64,000 nt of DNA from Nemertoderma westbladi (Eukaryota; Xenacoelomorpha; Nemertodermatida; Nemertodermatidae), in the NCBI GenBank assembly GCA_032718475.1, contig JAUCBJ010008198.1:60151-124150 (forward strand), written 5' to 3'. The notes under the pieces were generated by a model, which searched no databases, had not been told where the DNA came from, and saw nothing but the letters and a program-made list of their open reading frames with translations. Positions 32,940 through 43,659 of the stretch are shown one piece after another; within the stretch, counting starts at the first letter, position 1; the number at the start of each line of letters is the position of its first letter. A program made the position numbers and the translations under genes.

Positions 32940-34567
32940 AATTCTTAATTCTGTAGCACCAATTAAAGAAATTAGTCTTAAACAACGCACTGAGCCCTGG
33001 ATGACCTCGGGTATTCTTAGTAATATCAGAAAGAGATAACTATTTGTATAAATTTAGGAAATACCGTGTTTTAGCTGATTATAATAATTACTGCAAATAT
33101 AGAAACCTTGTCCAACGGGAAATAAAAAAAGCTAAATCTGAATATTTGTACAACAAAATAAGTGAGAATAAAGATAATCCTAAAAGTCTATGGTCTACCC
33201 TAAAATCTTTAGGTTATAAAAACCTTAAATCTAAATCGAATATTGTTCTGCAAGATAACGGTGAGCTGATTCATGATCATACTCTAGTTAGTAATTTATT
33301 TAATAATTATTTTACTAATGTTGCCTCTAATTTAGTTAAGAAGTTACCGTTATCAAGTAATAAATATAGTATAGGGTCCGAAACTCTAAATAATTTTTAT
33401 TTAGAAATGTTCCAAAATTCAGAAAAGTTATTTTTAAAACCCGTTTCTGAGGATTTCGTTTTTCAAAATCTACTTAGCCTATCAGCCTCAAAAAGTACCG
33501 GTCTAGACCTAATACCTGCCCGTTTTCTTAAGGATGGTGCTGAAGTACTTAAAGCGCCTATTACTTTTATTATTAATTACTCTATCGTAGATAATGTAGT
33601 ACCAGACGAACTGAAATTAGCTAAGGTTGTTCCTCTGTATAAAAAGAATAGTAAAGTAGAACCCTGTAATTAGAGACCTGTTAGTATCTTAAGTATTGTA
33701 TCTAAAATTCTAGAACGTTCTGTTTTTCTACACTTTCGTAAATCATATTCTACAGACACCTGCCTAATTAACTTAACTGATACAATTAGATGTAATAACG
33801 CAAAGGGTTTATATACTGGTATGGTAATGTTGGACCTACAAAAGGCTTTCGATACTGTAGATCATGAAATTATGCTTGGTAAGTTAGGCATGATGGGTGT
33901 AGGTTATATAGACTGGTTCAAGTCCTACCTGTCAGACAGAGGTCAAACTGTAGTCATTAGCAAATCGCAGTCTACTGTACAAGAGATCACCTGTGGTGTA
34001 CCGCAAGGTAGTATATTAGGTCCTCTGCTTTTTGTATGCTATGTAAATGATATGATAAGTAGTATAGATCCCGATTTTAAACTCATTTTATATGCCGACG
34101 ACAGTGCTCTTATTTTCTCTCATAAAGATCCTATCCATATTTCCCAAAAGTTAAGTGCAGTTCTAGAATCCTGTAATGAGTGGTTGGTTGATAATAAGCT
34201 ATCCATTCACTACGGTAAGACTGAAAGTATTTTGTTTGGTTCCAAAAGAAAGTTAAAGAAGGTAACTAAGTTTGAAGTCACTAGTAATGGACATAAGATT
34301 GAAAATAAAAAGGAAGTTAAATATTTAGGCGCCACATTGGATAACTGCTTATCAGGAGAAAGTACAGTGAAAAATATTTTCTCGAAAGTTAACAGTAGGC
34401 TTAGGTTTCTATACAGAAATAAAAATAGTTTAAACACCGACTCCCGCAAGTTACTTTGCTCTTCTTTAATACAGTGTCACATGGACTATGCGTGCTCTTC
34501 TTGGTATGAAGGCTTAACCAAACAGCTTAAATGTAAATTACAAGTAGCTCAGAATAAAGTAGTATGA
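32940..34567 (+). pseudogene. LINE reverse transcriptase, nearly open
   Basis: From 33044 the frame reads continuously to 34567 except for one TAG at 33671-33673 within what should be NYRPVSIL (Tyr codon changed). Motifs are [50 protein letters not shown] and [13 protein letters not shown] short in-frame deletion seems to have removed residues between [11 protein letters not shown] and [10 protein letters not shown]. Upstream, around 33030, a one-base frameshift breaks the link with the linker region (EPWMTSGIL). The few lesions imply a fairly recent insertion. Confidence 0.85.
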
Positions 34568-34624
34568 TTTATTAAAGACTACACAAACCTAGGCACCACC
34601 TAACTCCAGATGACTTTTCTGAAT

Positions 34625-37600
34625 CTATCGGATTCGGCTATTGGATCATTACGGACAATATCGCTATCAGACTATTACGGACACTATCGCTATCGGACTA
34701 TTACGGACGATATCGCTATCGGACTATTATAATGATATCGCTATTGGACTATTACGGATGATATCGCTATCAGACTATTACGGACACTATCACTATCGGA
34801 CTATTACGGACGATATCGCTATCAGACTATTACGGACACTATCGCTAACGGATTATTACGATGATATCGCTATCGGACTATTACAGACGATATTGCTATC
34901 AGACTATTACGGACACTATCGCTATCGGACTATTACAGACGCTATCGCTATTGGACTATTACGGACGATATCGCTATCAGACTATTACGGACACTATCGC
35001 TATCGGACTATTATGGACGATATCGCTATCAGACTATTACGGACGATATCGCTATCAGACTATTACGGACACTATCGCTATCGGACTATTATGGACGATA
35101 TCGCTATCAGACTATTATGGACGATATCGCTATCAGACTATTACGGACGATATCGCTATCGGACTATTACGGACACTATCGCTATCAGACTATTACGGAC
35201 ACTATCACTATCAGACTATTACGGACGATATCGCTATCAGACTATTACGGACGATATCGCTATCAGACTATTACAGACACTATCGCTATCGGACTATTAT
35301 GGACGATATCGCTATCGGACTATTACGGACGATATCGCTATCAGACTATTACGGACGATATCGCTATCGGACTATTACGGACGATATCGCTATCAGACTA
35401 TTACGGACGATATCGCTATCAGACTATTACGGACGATATCGCTATCAGACTATTACGGACACTATCACTATCAGACTATTACGGACGATATCGCTATCAG
35501 ACTATTACGGACGATATCGCTATCAGACTATTACAGACACTATCGCTATCGGACTATTATGGACGATATCGCTATCGGACTATTACGGACGATATCGCTA
35601 TCAGACTATTACGGACGATATCGCTATCAGACTATTACAGACACTATCGCTATCGGACTATTATGGACGATATCGCTATCGGACTATTACGGACGATATC
35701 GCTATCAGACTATTACGGACGATATCGCTATCAGACTATTACGGACGATATCGCTATCAGACTATTACGGACGATATCGCTATCAGACTATTACAGACAC
35801 TATCGCTATCGGACTATTATAATGATATCGCTATCAGACTATTACGGACGATATCGCTATCAGACTATTACGGACGATATCGCTATCAGACTATTATGGA
35901 CACTATCACTATCAGACTATTACGGACGATATCGCTATCAGACTATTACGGATGATATCGCTATCAGACTATTACAGACACTATCGCTATCGGACTATTA
36001 TGGACGATATCGCTATCGGACTATTACGGACGATATCGCTATCAGACTATTACGGACGATATCGCTATCAGACTATTACGGACGATATCGCTATCAGACT
36101 ATTACGGACGATATCGCTATCAGACTATTACAGACACTATCGCTATCGGACTATTATGGACGATATCGCTATCGGACTATTACGGACGATATCGCTATCA
36201 GACTATTACGGACGATATCGCTATCAGACTATTACGGACGATATCGCTATCAGACTATTACGGACACTATCACTATCAGACTATTACGGACGATATCGCT
36301 ATCAGACTATTACGGACGATATCGCTATCAGACTATTACAGACACTATCGCTATCGGACTATTATGGACGATATCGCTATCGGACTATTACGGACGATAT
36401 CGCTATCAGACTATTACGGACGATATCGCTATCAGACTATTACGGACGATATCGCTATCAGACTATTACGGACGATATCGCTATCAGACTATTACGGACG
36501 ATATCGCTATCAGACTATTACGAACACTATCGCTATCGGACTATTACGAACACTATCGCTATCGGACTATCACTTGATGCTATCGTTATCAGACTATTAC
36601 GGACGATATCGCTATCAGACTATTACGGACACTATCGCTATCGGACTATTATGGACGATATCGCTATCAGACTATTACGGACGATATCGCTATCAGACTA
36701 TTACGGACGATATCGCTATCAGACTATTACGGACGATATCGCTATCAGACTATTATGGACGATATCGCTATCAGACTATTACGGACGATATCGCTATCAG
36801 ACTATTACGGACGATATCGCTATCAGACTATTACGGACGATATCGCTATCAGACTATTACGGACGATATCGCTATCAGACTATTACGGACGATATCGCTA
36901 TCAGACTATTACGGACGATATCGCTATCAGACTATTACGGACGATATCGCTATCAGACTATTACAGACAATATCGCTATCAGACTATTACGGACGATATC
37001 GCTATCAGACTATTACGGACGATATCGCTATCAGACTATTACGGACGATATCGCTATCAGACTATTATGGACGATATCGCTATCAGACTATTACGGACGA
37101 TATCGCTATCAGACTATTACGGACGATATCGCTATCAGACTATTACAGACACTATCGCTATCGGACTATTATGGACGATATCGCTATCAGACTATTACGG
37201 ATGATATCGTATCGGACTATTATGGACGATATCGCTATCGGACTATTACGGACGATATCGCTATCAGACTATTACGAACACTATCGCTATCGGACTATTA
37301 CGAACACTATCGCTATCGTACTATCACTTGATGCTATCGTTATCAGACTATTACGGACGATATCGCTATCAGACTATTACGAACACTATCACTATCGGAC
37401 TATTACGAACACTATCGCTATCGGACTATCACTTGATGCTATCGTTATCAGACTATTACGGACGATATCGCTATCAGACTATTACGGACACTATCGCTAT
37501 CGGACTATTATGGACAATATCGCTATCAGACTATTACGGACGATATCGCTATCAGACTATTACGGACGATATCGCTATCGGACTATTACGGACACTATCG

Positions 37601-40103
37601 CTATCGGACTATTATGGACGATATCGCTATCAGACTATTACGGATGATATCGTATCGGACTATTATGGACGATATCGCTATCAGACTATTATGGACGATA
37701 TCGCTATCAGACTATTACGGATGATATCGTATCGGACTATTATGGACGATATCGCTATCGGACTATTATGGACGATATCGCTATCGGACTATTATGGACG
37801 ATATCGCTATCAGACTATTACGGATGATATCGTATCGGACTATTATGGACGATATCGCTATCAGACTATTACGGATGATATCGTATCGGACTATTATGGA
37901 CGATATCGCTATCAGACTATTACGGATGATATCGTATCGGACTATTATGGACGATATCGCTATCGGACTATTATGGACGATATCGCTATCGGACTATTAT
38001 GGACGATATCGCTATCAGACTATTACGGATGATATCGTATCGGACTATTATGGACGATATCGCTATCGGACTATTATGGACGATATCGCTATCGGACTAT
38101 TATGGACGATATCGCTATCAGACTATTACGGATGATATCGTATCGGACTATTATGGACGATATCGCTATCAGACTATTACGGATGATATCGTATCGGACT
38201 ATTATGGACGATATCGCTATCGGACTATTATGGACGATATCGCTATCGGACTATTATGGACGATATCGCTATCAGACTATTACGGATGATATCGTATCGG
38301 ACTATTATGGACGATATCGCTATCAGACTATTATGGACGATATCGCTATCAGACTATTACGGACGATATCGCTATCAGACTATTATGGACGATATCGCTA
38401 TCAGACTATTATGGACGATATCGCTATCAGACTATTATGGACGATATCGCTATCAGACTATTATGGACGATATCGCTATCGGACTATTATGGACGATATC
38501 GCTATCAGACTATTATGGACGATATCGCTATCAGACTATTATGGACGATATCGCTATCGGACTATTATGGACGATATCGCTATCAGACTATTATGGACGA
38601 TATCGCTATCAGACTATTATGGACGATATCGCTATCGGACTATTATGGACGATATCGCTATCAGACTATTATGGACGATATCGCTATCAGACTATTACGG
38701 ATGATATCGTATCGGACTATTATGGACGATATCGCTATCAGACTATTATGGACGATATCGCTATCAGACTATTATGGACGATATCGCTATCGGACTATTA
38801 TGGACGATATCGCTATCAGACTATTATGGACGATATCGCTATCAGACTATTATGGATGATATCGTATCGGACTATTATGGACGATATCGCTATCAGACTA
38901 TTATGGACGATATCGCTATCAGACTATTATGGACGATATCGCTATCGGACTATTATGGACGATATCGCTATCAGACTATTATGGACGATATCGCTATCAG
39001 ACTATTACGGATGATATCGTATCGGACTATTATGGACGATATCGCTATCAGACTATTATGGACGATATCGCTATCAGACTATTATGGACGATATCGCTAT
39101 CAGACTATTATGGACGATATCGCTATCGGACTATTATGGACGATATCGCTATCAGACTATTACGGATGATATCGTATCGGACTATTATGGACGATATCGC
39201 TATCAGACTATTATGGACGATATCGCTATCAGACTATTATGGACGATATCGCTATCAGACTATTATGGACGATATCGCTATCGGACTATTATGGACGATA
39301 TCGCTATCAGACTATTACGGATGATATCGTATCGGACTATTATGGACGATATCGCTATCAGACTATTATGGACGATATCGCTATCAGACTATTATGGACG
39401 ATATCGCTATCGGACTATTATGGACGATATCGCTATCAGACTATTATGGACGATATCGCTATCGGACTATTATGGACGATATCGCTATCAGACTATTACG
39501 GATGATATCGTATCGGACTATTATGGACGATATCGCTATCAGACTATTATGGACGATATCGCTATCAGACTATTATGGACGATATCGCTATCGGCCTATT
39601 ATGGACGATATCGCTATCAGACTATTACGGATGATATCGTATCGGACTATTATGGACGATATCGCTATCAGACTATTACGGACGATATCGCTATCAGACT
39701 ATTATGGACGATATCGCTATCAGACTATTACGGATGATATCGTATCGGACTATTATGGACGATATCGCTATCAGACTATTATGGACGATATCGCTATCAG
39801 ACTATTATGGACGATATCGCTATCAGACTATTATGGACGATATCGCTATCAGACTATTATGGACGATATCGCTATCGGACTATTATGGACGATATCGCTA
39901 TCAGACTATTACGGATGATATCGTATCGGACTATTATGGACGATATCGCTATCAGACTATTACGGATGATATCGTATCGGACTATTATGGACGATATCGC
40001 TATCAGACTATTATGGACGATATCGCTATCAGACTATTATGGACGATATCGCTATCAGACTATTACGGACGATATCGCTATCGGACTATCACGGACGCTA
40101 TCA
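34625..40103. repeat. 26-bp satellite B (about 210 copies)
   Basis: Unit GATATCGCTATCAGACTATTACGGAC with CGG/CAG and TACGG/TATGG/TACAG variants. The unit is 26 bp, so 78 bp (26 codons) is the reading period. All three plus-strand frames stay open, which yields many spurious overlapping ORFs. From about 37200 a 25-bp variant (GATATCGTATCGG) appears. Between about 38700 and 39920 it recurs every 155 bp (five 26-mers plus one 25-mer), a clear higher-order repeat. Three short interruptions containing CACTTGATGCTATCGTTATC occur near 36567, 37321 and 37429. Confidence 0.95.
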
Positions 40104-40793
40104 AGGTGACATTCCAGCCGTAGGACTTCGACATAAAGACGTTATGGCCCTTTGGCTGGCAGTAAATTAATTGTATAAAAATAATGCAGTCCGTATTCTA
40201 AAAAAATAAACAGCTAAATGAGTACTGGAGTTTGCTCTGGGGAGTATAGTTCTGGGGGACCGCACTGGAAGTAAGTGAATTGGAGTTGACCTCTTAATGC
40301 AAATGTATTGTAATTAATGATGTAATATTATGTTTTTGTTCAGAAATTTAGGAAGCACGTCACAGGGGGTTGAACCAGGGCGACAGAACTTAAGTTGCAT
40401 ATCATATCTCTAACAGCGGATCTACTGTACTAGTACTGGAAATAAGTCGAAATCAGACTTTGTGCCCTATCCCTGAGCTGACGGCTGAAGAAAATTATTT
40501 TACTTTACTTTACATAGGAACCCGGAATAAAAAGACAAGTCCAAAATATCCTCACCCTTTCCCTGTGTAACAAACCTTCTCACTACGACTACCGCCAACA
40601 ATGACATGTTAGAGGCACAACAATGAATTACTGAGTTGTATAATTTTACCACGCGAATATAATAATAGAATGTGGAAGTACGATGATGTGTATTGAGAAG
40701 GAATAATTAAACGGAAGAAGAGTCAAACGGAGGGGGCGGGGGGGGGGGGGGGGAGATACGTTTCATCATAGCATCTTTTCTTAAATGCATATG
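40104..40793. other. intergenic with SINE-tail fragment and G-run
   Basis: Contains AGGAAGCACGTCAC followed by GGGGGTTGAACCA at 40350-40377, which matches one end of the tRNA-like SINE at 48651-48763, and a 16-base G-run at 40738-40753. Otherwise nothing supportable. Confidence 0.5.
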
Positions 40794-42419
40794 TTACGGC
40801 TCATCAGATGCAAGTACAGGATCTGTAGTCTGATCAGATGCGAGATCTTTGGGCCCATCAGATGCGAGATCATTGGGCACATCAGATGTGAGATCTTTGG
40901 TCTCATCAGATACGAGGTCTTTGGCCCCATCAGATACGAGGTCTTTGCTTGTCGGACGCGGATTTCCATTGATATATTCCGTATACTCTGGCGTTGTTAA
41001 ATCTGGAGATGCGGCCGTATCATCTTTACCAATCAATGTCCTTGACTTTCTATCCAACTTAGAATTGTCCCCAGCTAGCGATATCGAAGTAGAAATTGGA
41101 TCAGCCCAAGTTTTTCGTCGCTGCGATTCCATAAGCTCATTACTCTTCCCTTTGGATTCGCTGCCGGCCCAAGTAGCCCGTCTGGTACCTTCTAAGCACT
41201 CAGAGTGAAAGCTTGCGAGAGGCTGTTTAGTACCGGTGGTCTGTAACTTGTCTTCGGACCTGGATAAGTTATGCAATGATAGATAGGGTCTCCATGTATT
41301 TCGCCTCGACTTATCCCTTTTACCAGCTCGTTTGTCAGTTCCATGTTCACTGATTCCCCCACCCTGTTCAGCATTAGCCGCATCTGATATTGATGATTTC
41401 GAATGATGTTTTCGATCTTTTGAAAATTTAGCAGCCAGACCGGGGTTGTATATCCAACTGCGTGATATAACCGGCTGCCAGGTACTGGACTTACCAGATG
41501 GTCTCCCCTTTGGAGGTTCGACACCGGCATTGTCTTCCACGCAAGGTTTAGGAACAAAAATCCGCCAATCATAATCAGAAAGTCGCGCTACTTGGGGTTT
41601 CCATGGGTTTCGTTCGAACCGTTTTTGCCTGGAACTAGCGCTCATGATACTACGCCGAGCGGACCTTGAGCTCGTGGTGATACTACCCTCTCCATATTGG
41701 CCCGACTCAAGAAACGCTTCAGGGTCACGCTTGCTAGCCACCGAATCCAACCTAACCCGAGGATAAGCAGCCGAGGTGGTGGTGGTGGTGTCTCCGTTGA
41801 TGGACTTTGAATCAATTCTACGAAACCGAAACTCTGTGGATGCACTTCGACCCACAGATGAACGGGATGTTATGATCTTTCCATTGGTCAAGTCTTGGTT
41901 GTCTCTGCTCTTAACAGAAAAAGGTTCTCTGCTCTTAACAGAAAAAGGTTCTTTACTCTTAACAGAAAAAGGTTCTTTACTCTTAACAGAAAAAGGTTCT
42001 TTGCTATTCACCAACAATGGTTCTTTGCTTTTCATCGACAAAGGTTCTTTGCTTTTCACCGAGAACAGTTCTTTGCTTTTCACCGACAATGGTTCTTTGC
42101 TTTTCACCGACAATGGTTCTTTGCTTTTCACCGACAAAGGTTCTTTGCTTTTCACTGAGAAAGGTTCTTTGCTTTTAACCGACAGAGATCCATTGCTTTT
42201 CATTGACAATGATCCATTGCTTTTCACCGAAAAAGGTTCTTTGCTTTTCACCGATAATGGTTCTTTGATTTTCACCGATAATGGTTCTTTGCTTTTCACA
42301 GACAAAGGCTCTTTGCTTTTTACAGAGACAATGTCTTTACTTTTTATAGATAAGGAATCTTTGCTCTTTACCGTATTAGTGTCCATTTTAACTCCGTTGT
42401 GATGCGTCGCTTTTAGCAC
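40794..42419 (-). CDS. hypothetical repeat-rich basic protein
   Basis: 541 codons on the minus strand; I do not recognise the family. Residues about 12-170 are roughly 20 octapeptides near SKEPLSVK. The middle (about 170-480) is Ser/Arg/Lys-rich but not simple: it has several short Trp motifs (RNPWKPQVARLSDYDW, STWQPVISRSWIYNPG, RRNTWRPYLSLHNLSR, RRATWAG, RKTWADP) that look like diverged copies of one W-x-P element. Residues about 495-541 are another octapeptide array near KDLVSDGA. The non-repetitive Trp-motif core, lacking stops over 900 bp, argues for a real gene or exon rather than a satellite artefact. A second ATG at codon 12 is an alternative start. It may be a cytoskeletal or scaffold-type disordered protein, but that is a guess. 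Confidence 0.6.
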   Translation of the reverse strand: MLKATHHNGVKMDTNTVKSKDSLSIKSKDIVSVKSKEPLSVKSKEPLSVKIKEPLSVKSKEPFSVKSNGSLSMKSNGSLSVKSKEPFSVKSKEPLSVKSKEPLSVKSKEPLSVKSKELFSVKSKEPLSMKSKEPLLVNSKEPFSVKSKEPFSVKSKEPFSVKSREPFSVKSRDNQDLTNGKIITSRSSVGRSASTEFRFRRIDSKSINGDTTTTTSAAYPRVRLDSVASKRDPEAFLESGQYGEGSITTSSRSARRSIMSASSRQKRFERNPWKPQVARLSDYDWRIFVPKPCVEDNAGVEPPKGRPSGKSSTWQPVISRSWIYNPGLAAKFSKDRKHHSKSSISDAANAEQGGGISEHGTDKRAGKRDKSRRNTWRPYLSLHNLSRSEDKLQTTGTKQPLASFHSECLEGTRRATWAGSESKGKSNELMESQRRKTWADPISTSISLAGDNSKLDRKSRTLIGKDDTAASPDLTTPEYTEYINGNPRPTSKDLVSDGAKDLVSDETKDLTSDVPNDLASDGPKDLASDQTTDPVLASDEP

Positions 42420-42977
42420 AGAATCGGCATCCTTTGATGTTTATTGCGGATCTCGACATATTCAAATTGTAGAAGGTGCTGCAAGATGTTACATATTAGA
42501 ACATTTGGCAATGATTGACGGCAAAAATTAATGACGGTTTTTTAGATAAAAACCATCATCCAAGAAAATCGACAAAAAGTATTGTAACCTATTGTAGCTA
42601 ACTACATACGACACACACTTCTACATAACGATTATAAAAAGTAATTATAATACAAAACAATGTTCTAGAACTTAATCACAATAAGAACGACATTATTAAT
42701 TATTCATCAATTTTACCAACATCTACCATCTGGCACTAGGCACTAGTGTGTTTTTTGCACAACCCCACCAAAATTTTAATGCTAAATAGTTTTTGCAAAT
42801 ATTTTTGAAAATATTCTGAAAACTATTATTATATCTATTAATTGTTAAAAAATGATTCTCTAGAACATATTTTCCTATGAAGAGAATTTTACAAAAATCA
42901 TGATTGATTACATTATATTAGAATTCGTTCACTATATCAATGTAATTTATTTACCATGCGCCAGCGTGGAAAAAATG
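42420..42977. other. intergenic, AT-rich
   Basis: No gene or repeat recognised. On the minus strand this is immediately upstream of the hypothetical repeat-rich ORF, so its promoter or 5' exons might be here. Confidence 0.45.
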
Positions 42978-43109
42978 TTCCACTTGTTTTACCCATCTTA
43001 TACGTAATTTGATTCTTAAATTGTACTTTACGTTACACCATAATTATGGTGTAACGTAAAGTACAATTTAAGAATAAAATTACGTATAAGATGGGTAAAA
43101 CAAGTGGAA
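42978..43109. repeat. 132-bp near-perfect palindrome
   Basis: Arms 42978-43043 and 43044-43109 are exact inverted copies except for one mismatch (TTTGATTC against GAATAAAA), with no spacer; the centre is CCATAATTATGG. The transcript of either strand would be a 66-bp hairpin. It may be a palindromic MITE or a product of inverted duplication at a break. Confidence 0.93.
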
Positions 43110-43119
43110 GGGTTATATA

Positions 43120-43586
43120 ACCCTTAATACAACAACCATTTTTGGGGGGTCGGAGCCCCCCCCCCCCCCCCCTAATTTTTTTCAAATTTCAATAAAATGC
43201 TACAAAATTTGGTATGATGATGATCGACACCTTTTCTTACTGGTGGCCTGACAGGATTTTTCAATTTCTCAGTTATTTCCATACAACAATCCCTTAAAAA
43301 TGTATATTTAGCAATGTTTAACCACCTCCGTAGACTTTATTTTACGTCTTTGGGATGTAATCTAGATATCATTCGAAGCGCCTTCGTCTGTAGATTCAGA
43401 ATCTGAAAACCGTTTTAAATTTAACCAAAAATTGGTAAAGATATTATCAAAATACTAATGTGTAAATTTAGAAACGTAAATCGCTATAATTCTGATTACT
43501 GGTAATTTGATAACTGATTTGAAAAAAATTAGGGGGGGGGGGGGGGGGGGCTCCGACCCCCTAAAAATGGTTGTTGTATTAAGGGT
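43120..43586. mobile_element. 467-bp MITE with TA target duplication
   Basis: TIRs of about 68 bp start ACCCTTAATACAACAACC and contain GGTCGGAGC followed by a C-run (17 bases left; 19 G on the right). The inverted partner is at about 43519-43586. TA dinucleotides flank the element (43118-43119 and 43587-43588), which suggests Tc1/mariner-type mobilisation. The 330-bp interior is non-coding. Confidence 0.87.
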
Positions 43587-43659
43587 TATGGTGTATATAA
43601 ATACAATCCCAAAGCAGTAGTTCAGTATAATTGATGCATTGTATAATATGTGTGTATAA

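Larger units (their letters stand above)
31708..34620 (+). mobile_element. decayed CR1/Jockey-type LINE, 5'- and 3'-truncated
   Basis: Collinear remains of an endonuclease-RT polyprotein on the plus strand. It is unrelated in detail to the intact LINE at 9.6-18.1 kb. The endonuclease part is cut by a frameshift and an inserted 320-bp MITE (32419-32738), after which the frame resumes around the LSDH motif. The RT part is nearly open. The 3' end is lost: recognisable sequence (FIKDYTNLGT) runs out near 34620, where a 26-bp satellite begins without an intervening unique stretch. No ORF1 or target duplication was seen. Confidence 0.85.

Noticed and set aside
34641-40123. Many overlapping frames of 90-490 codons with a YYGRYRYQTI-like period
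   Set aside because: They are phases of the 26-bp satellite, which lacks stops on the plus strand.
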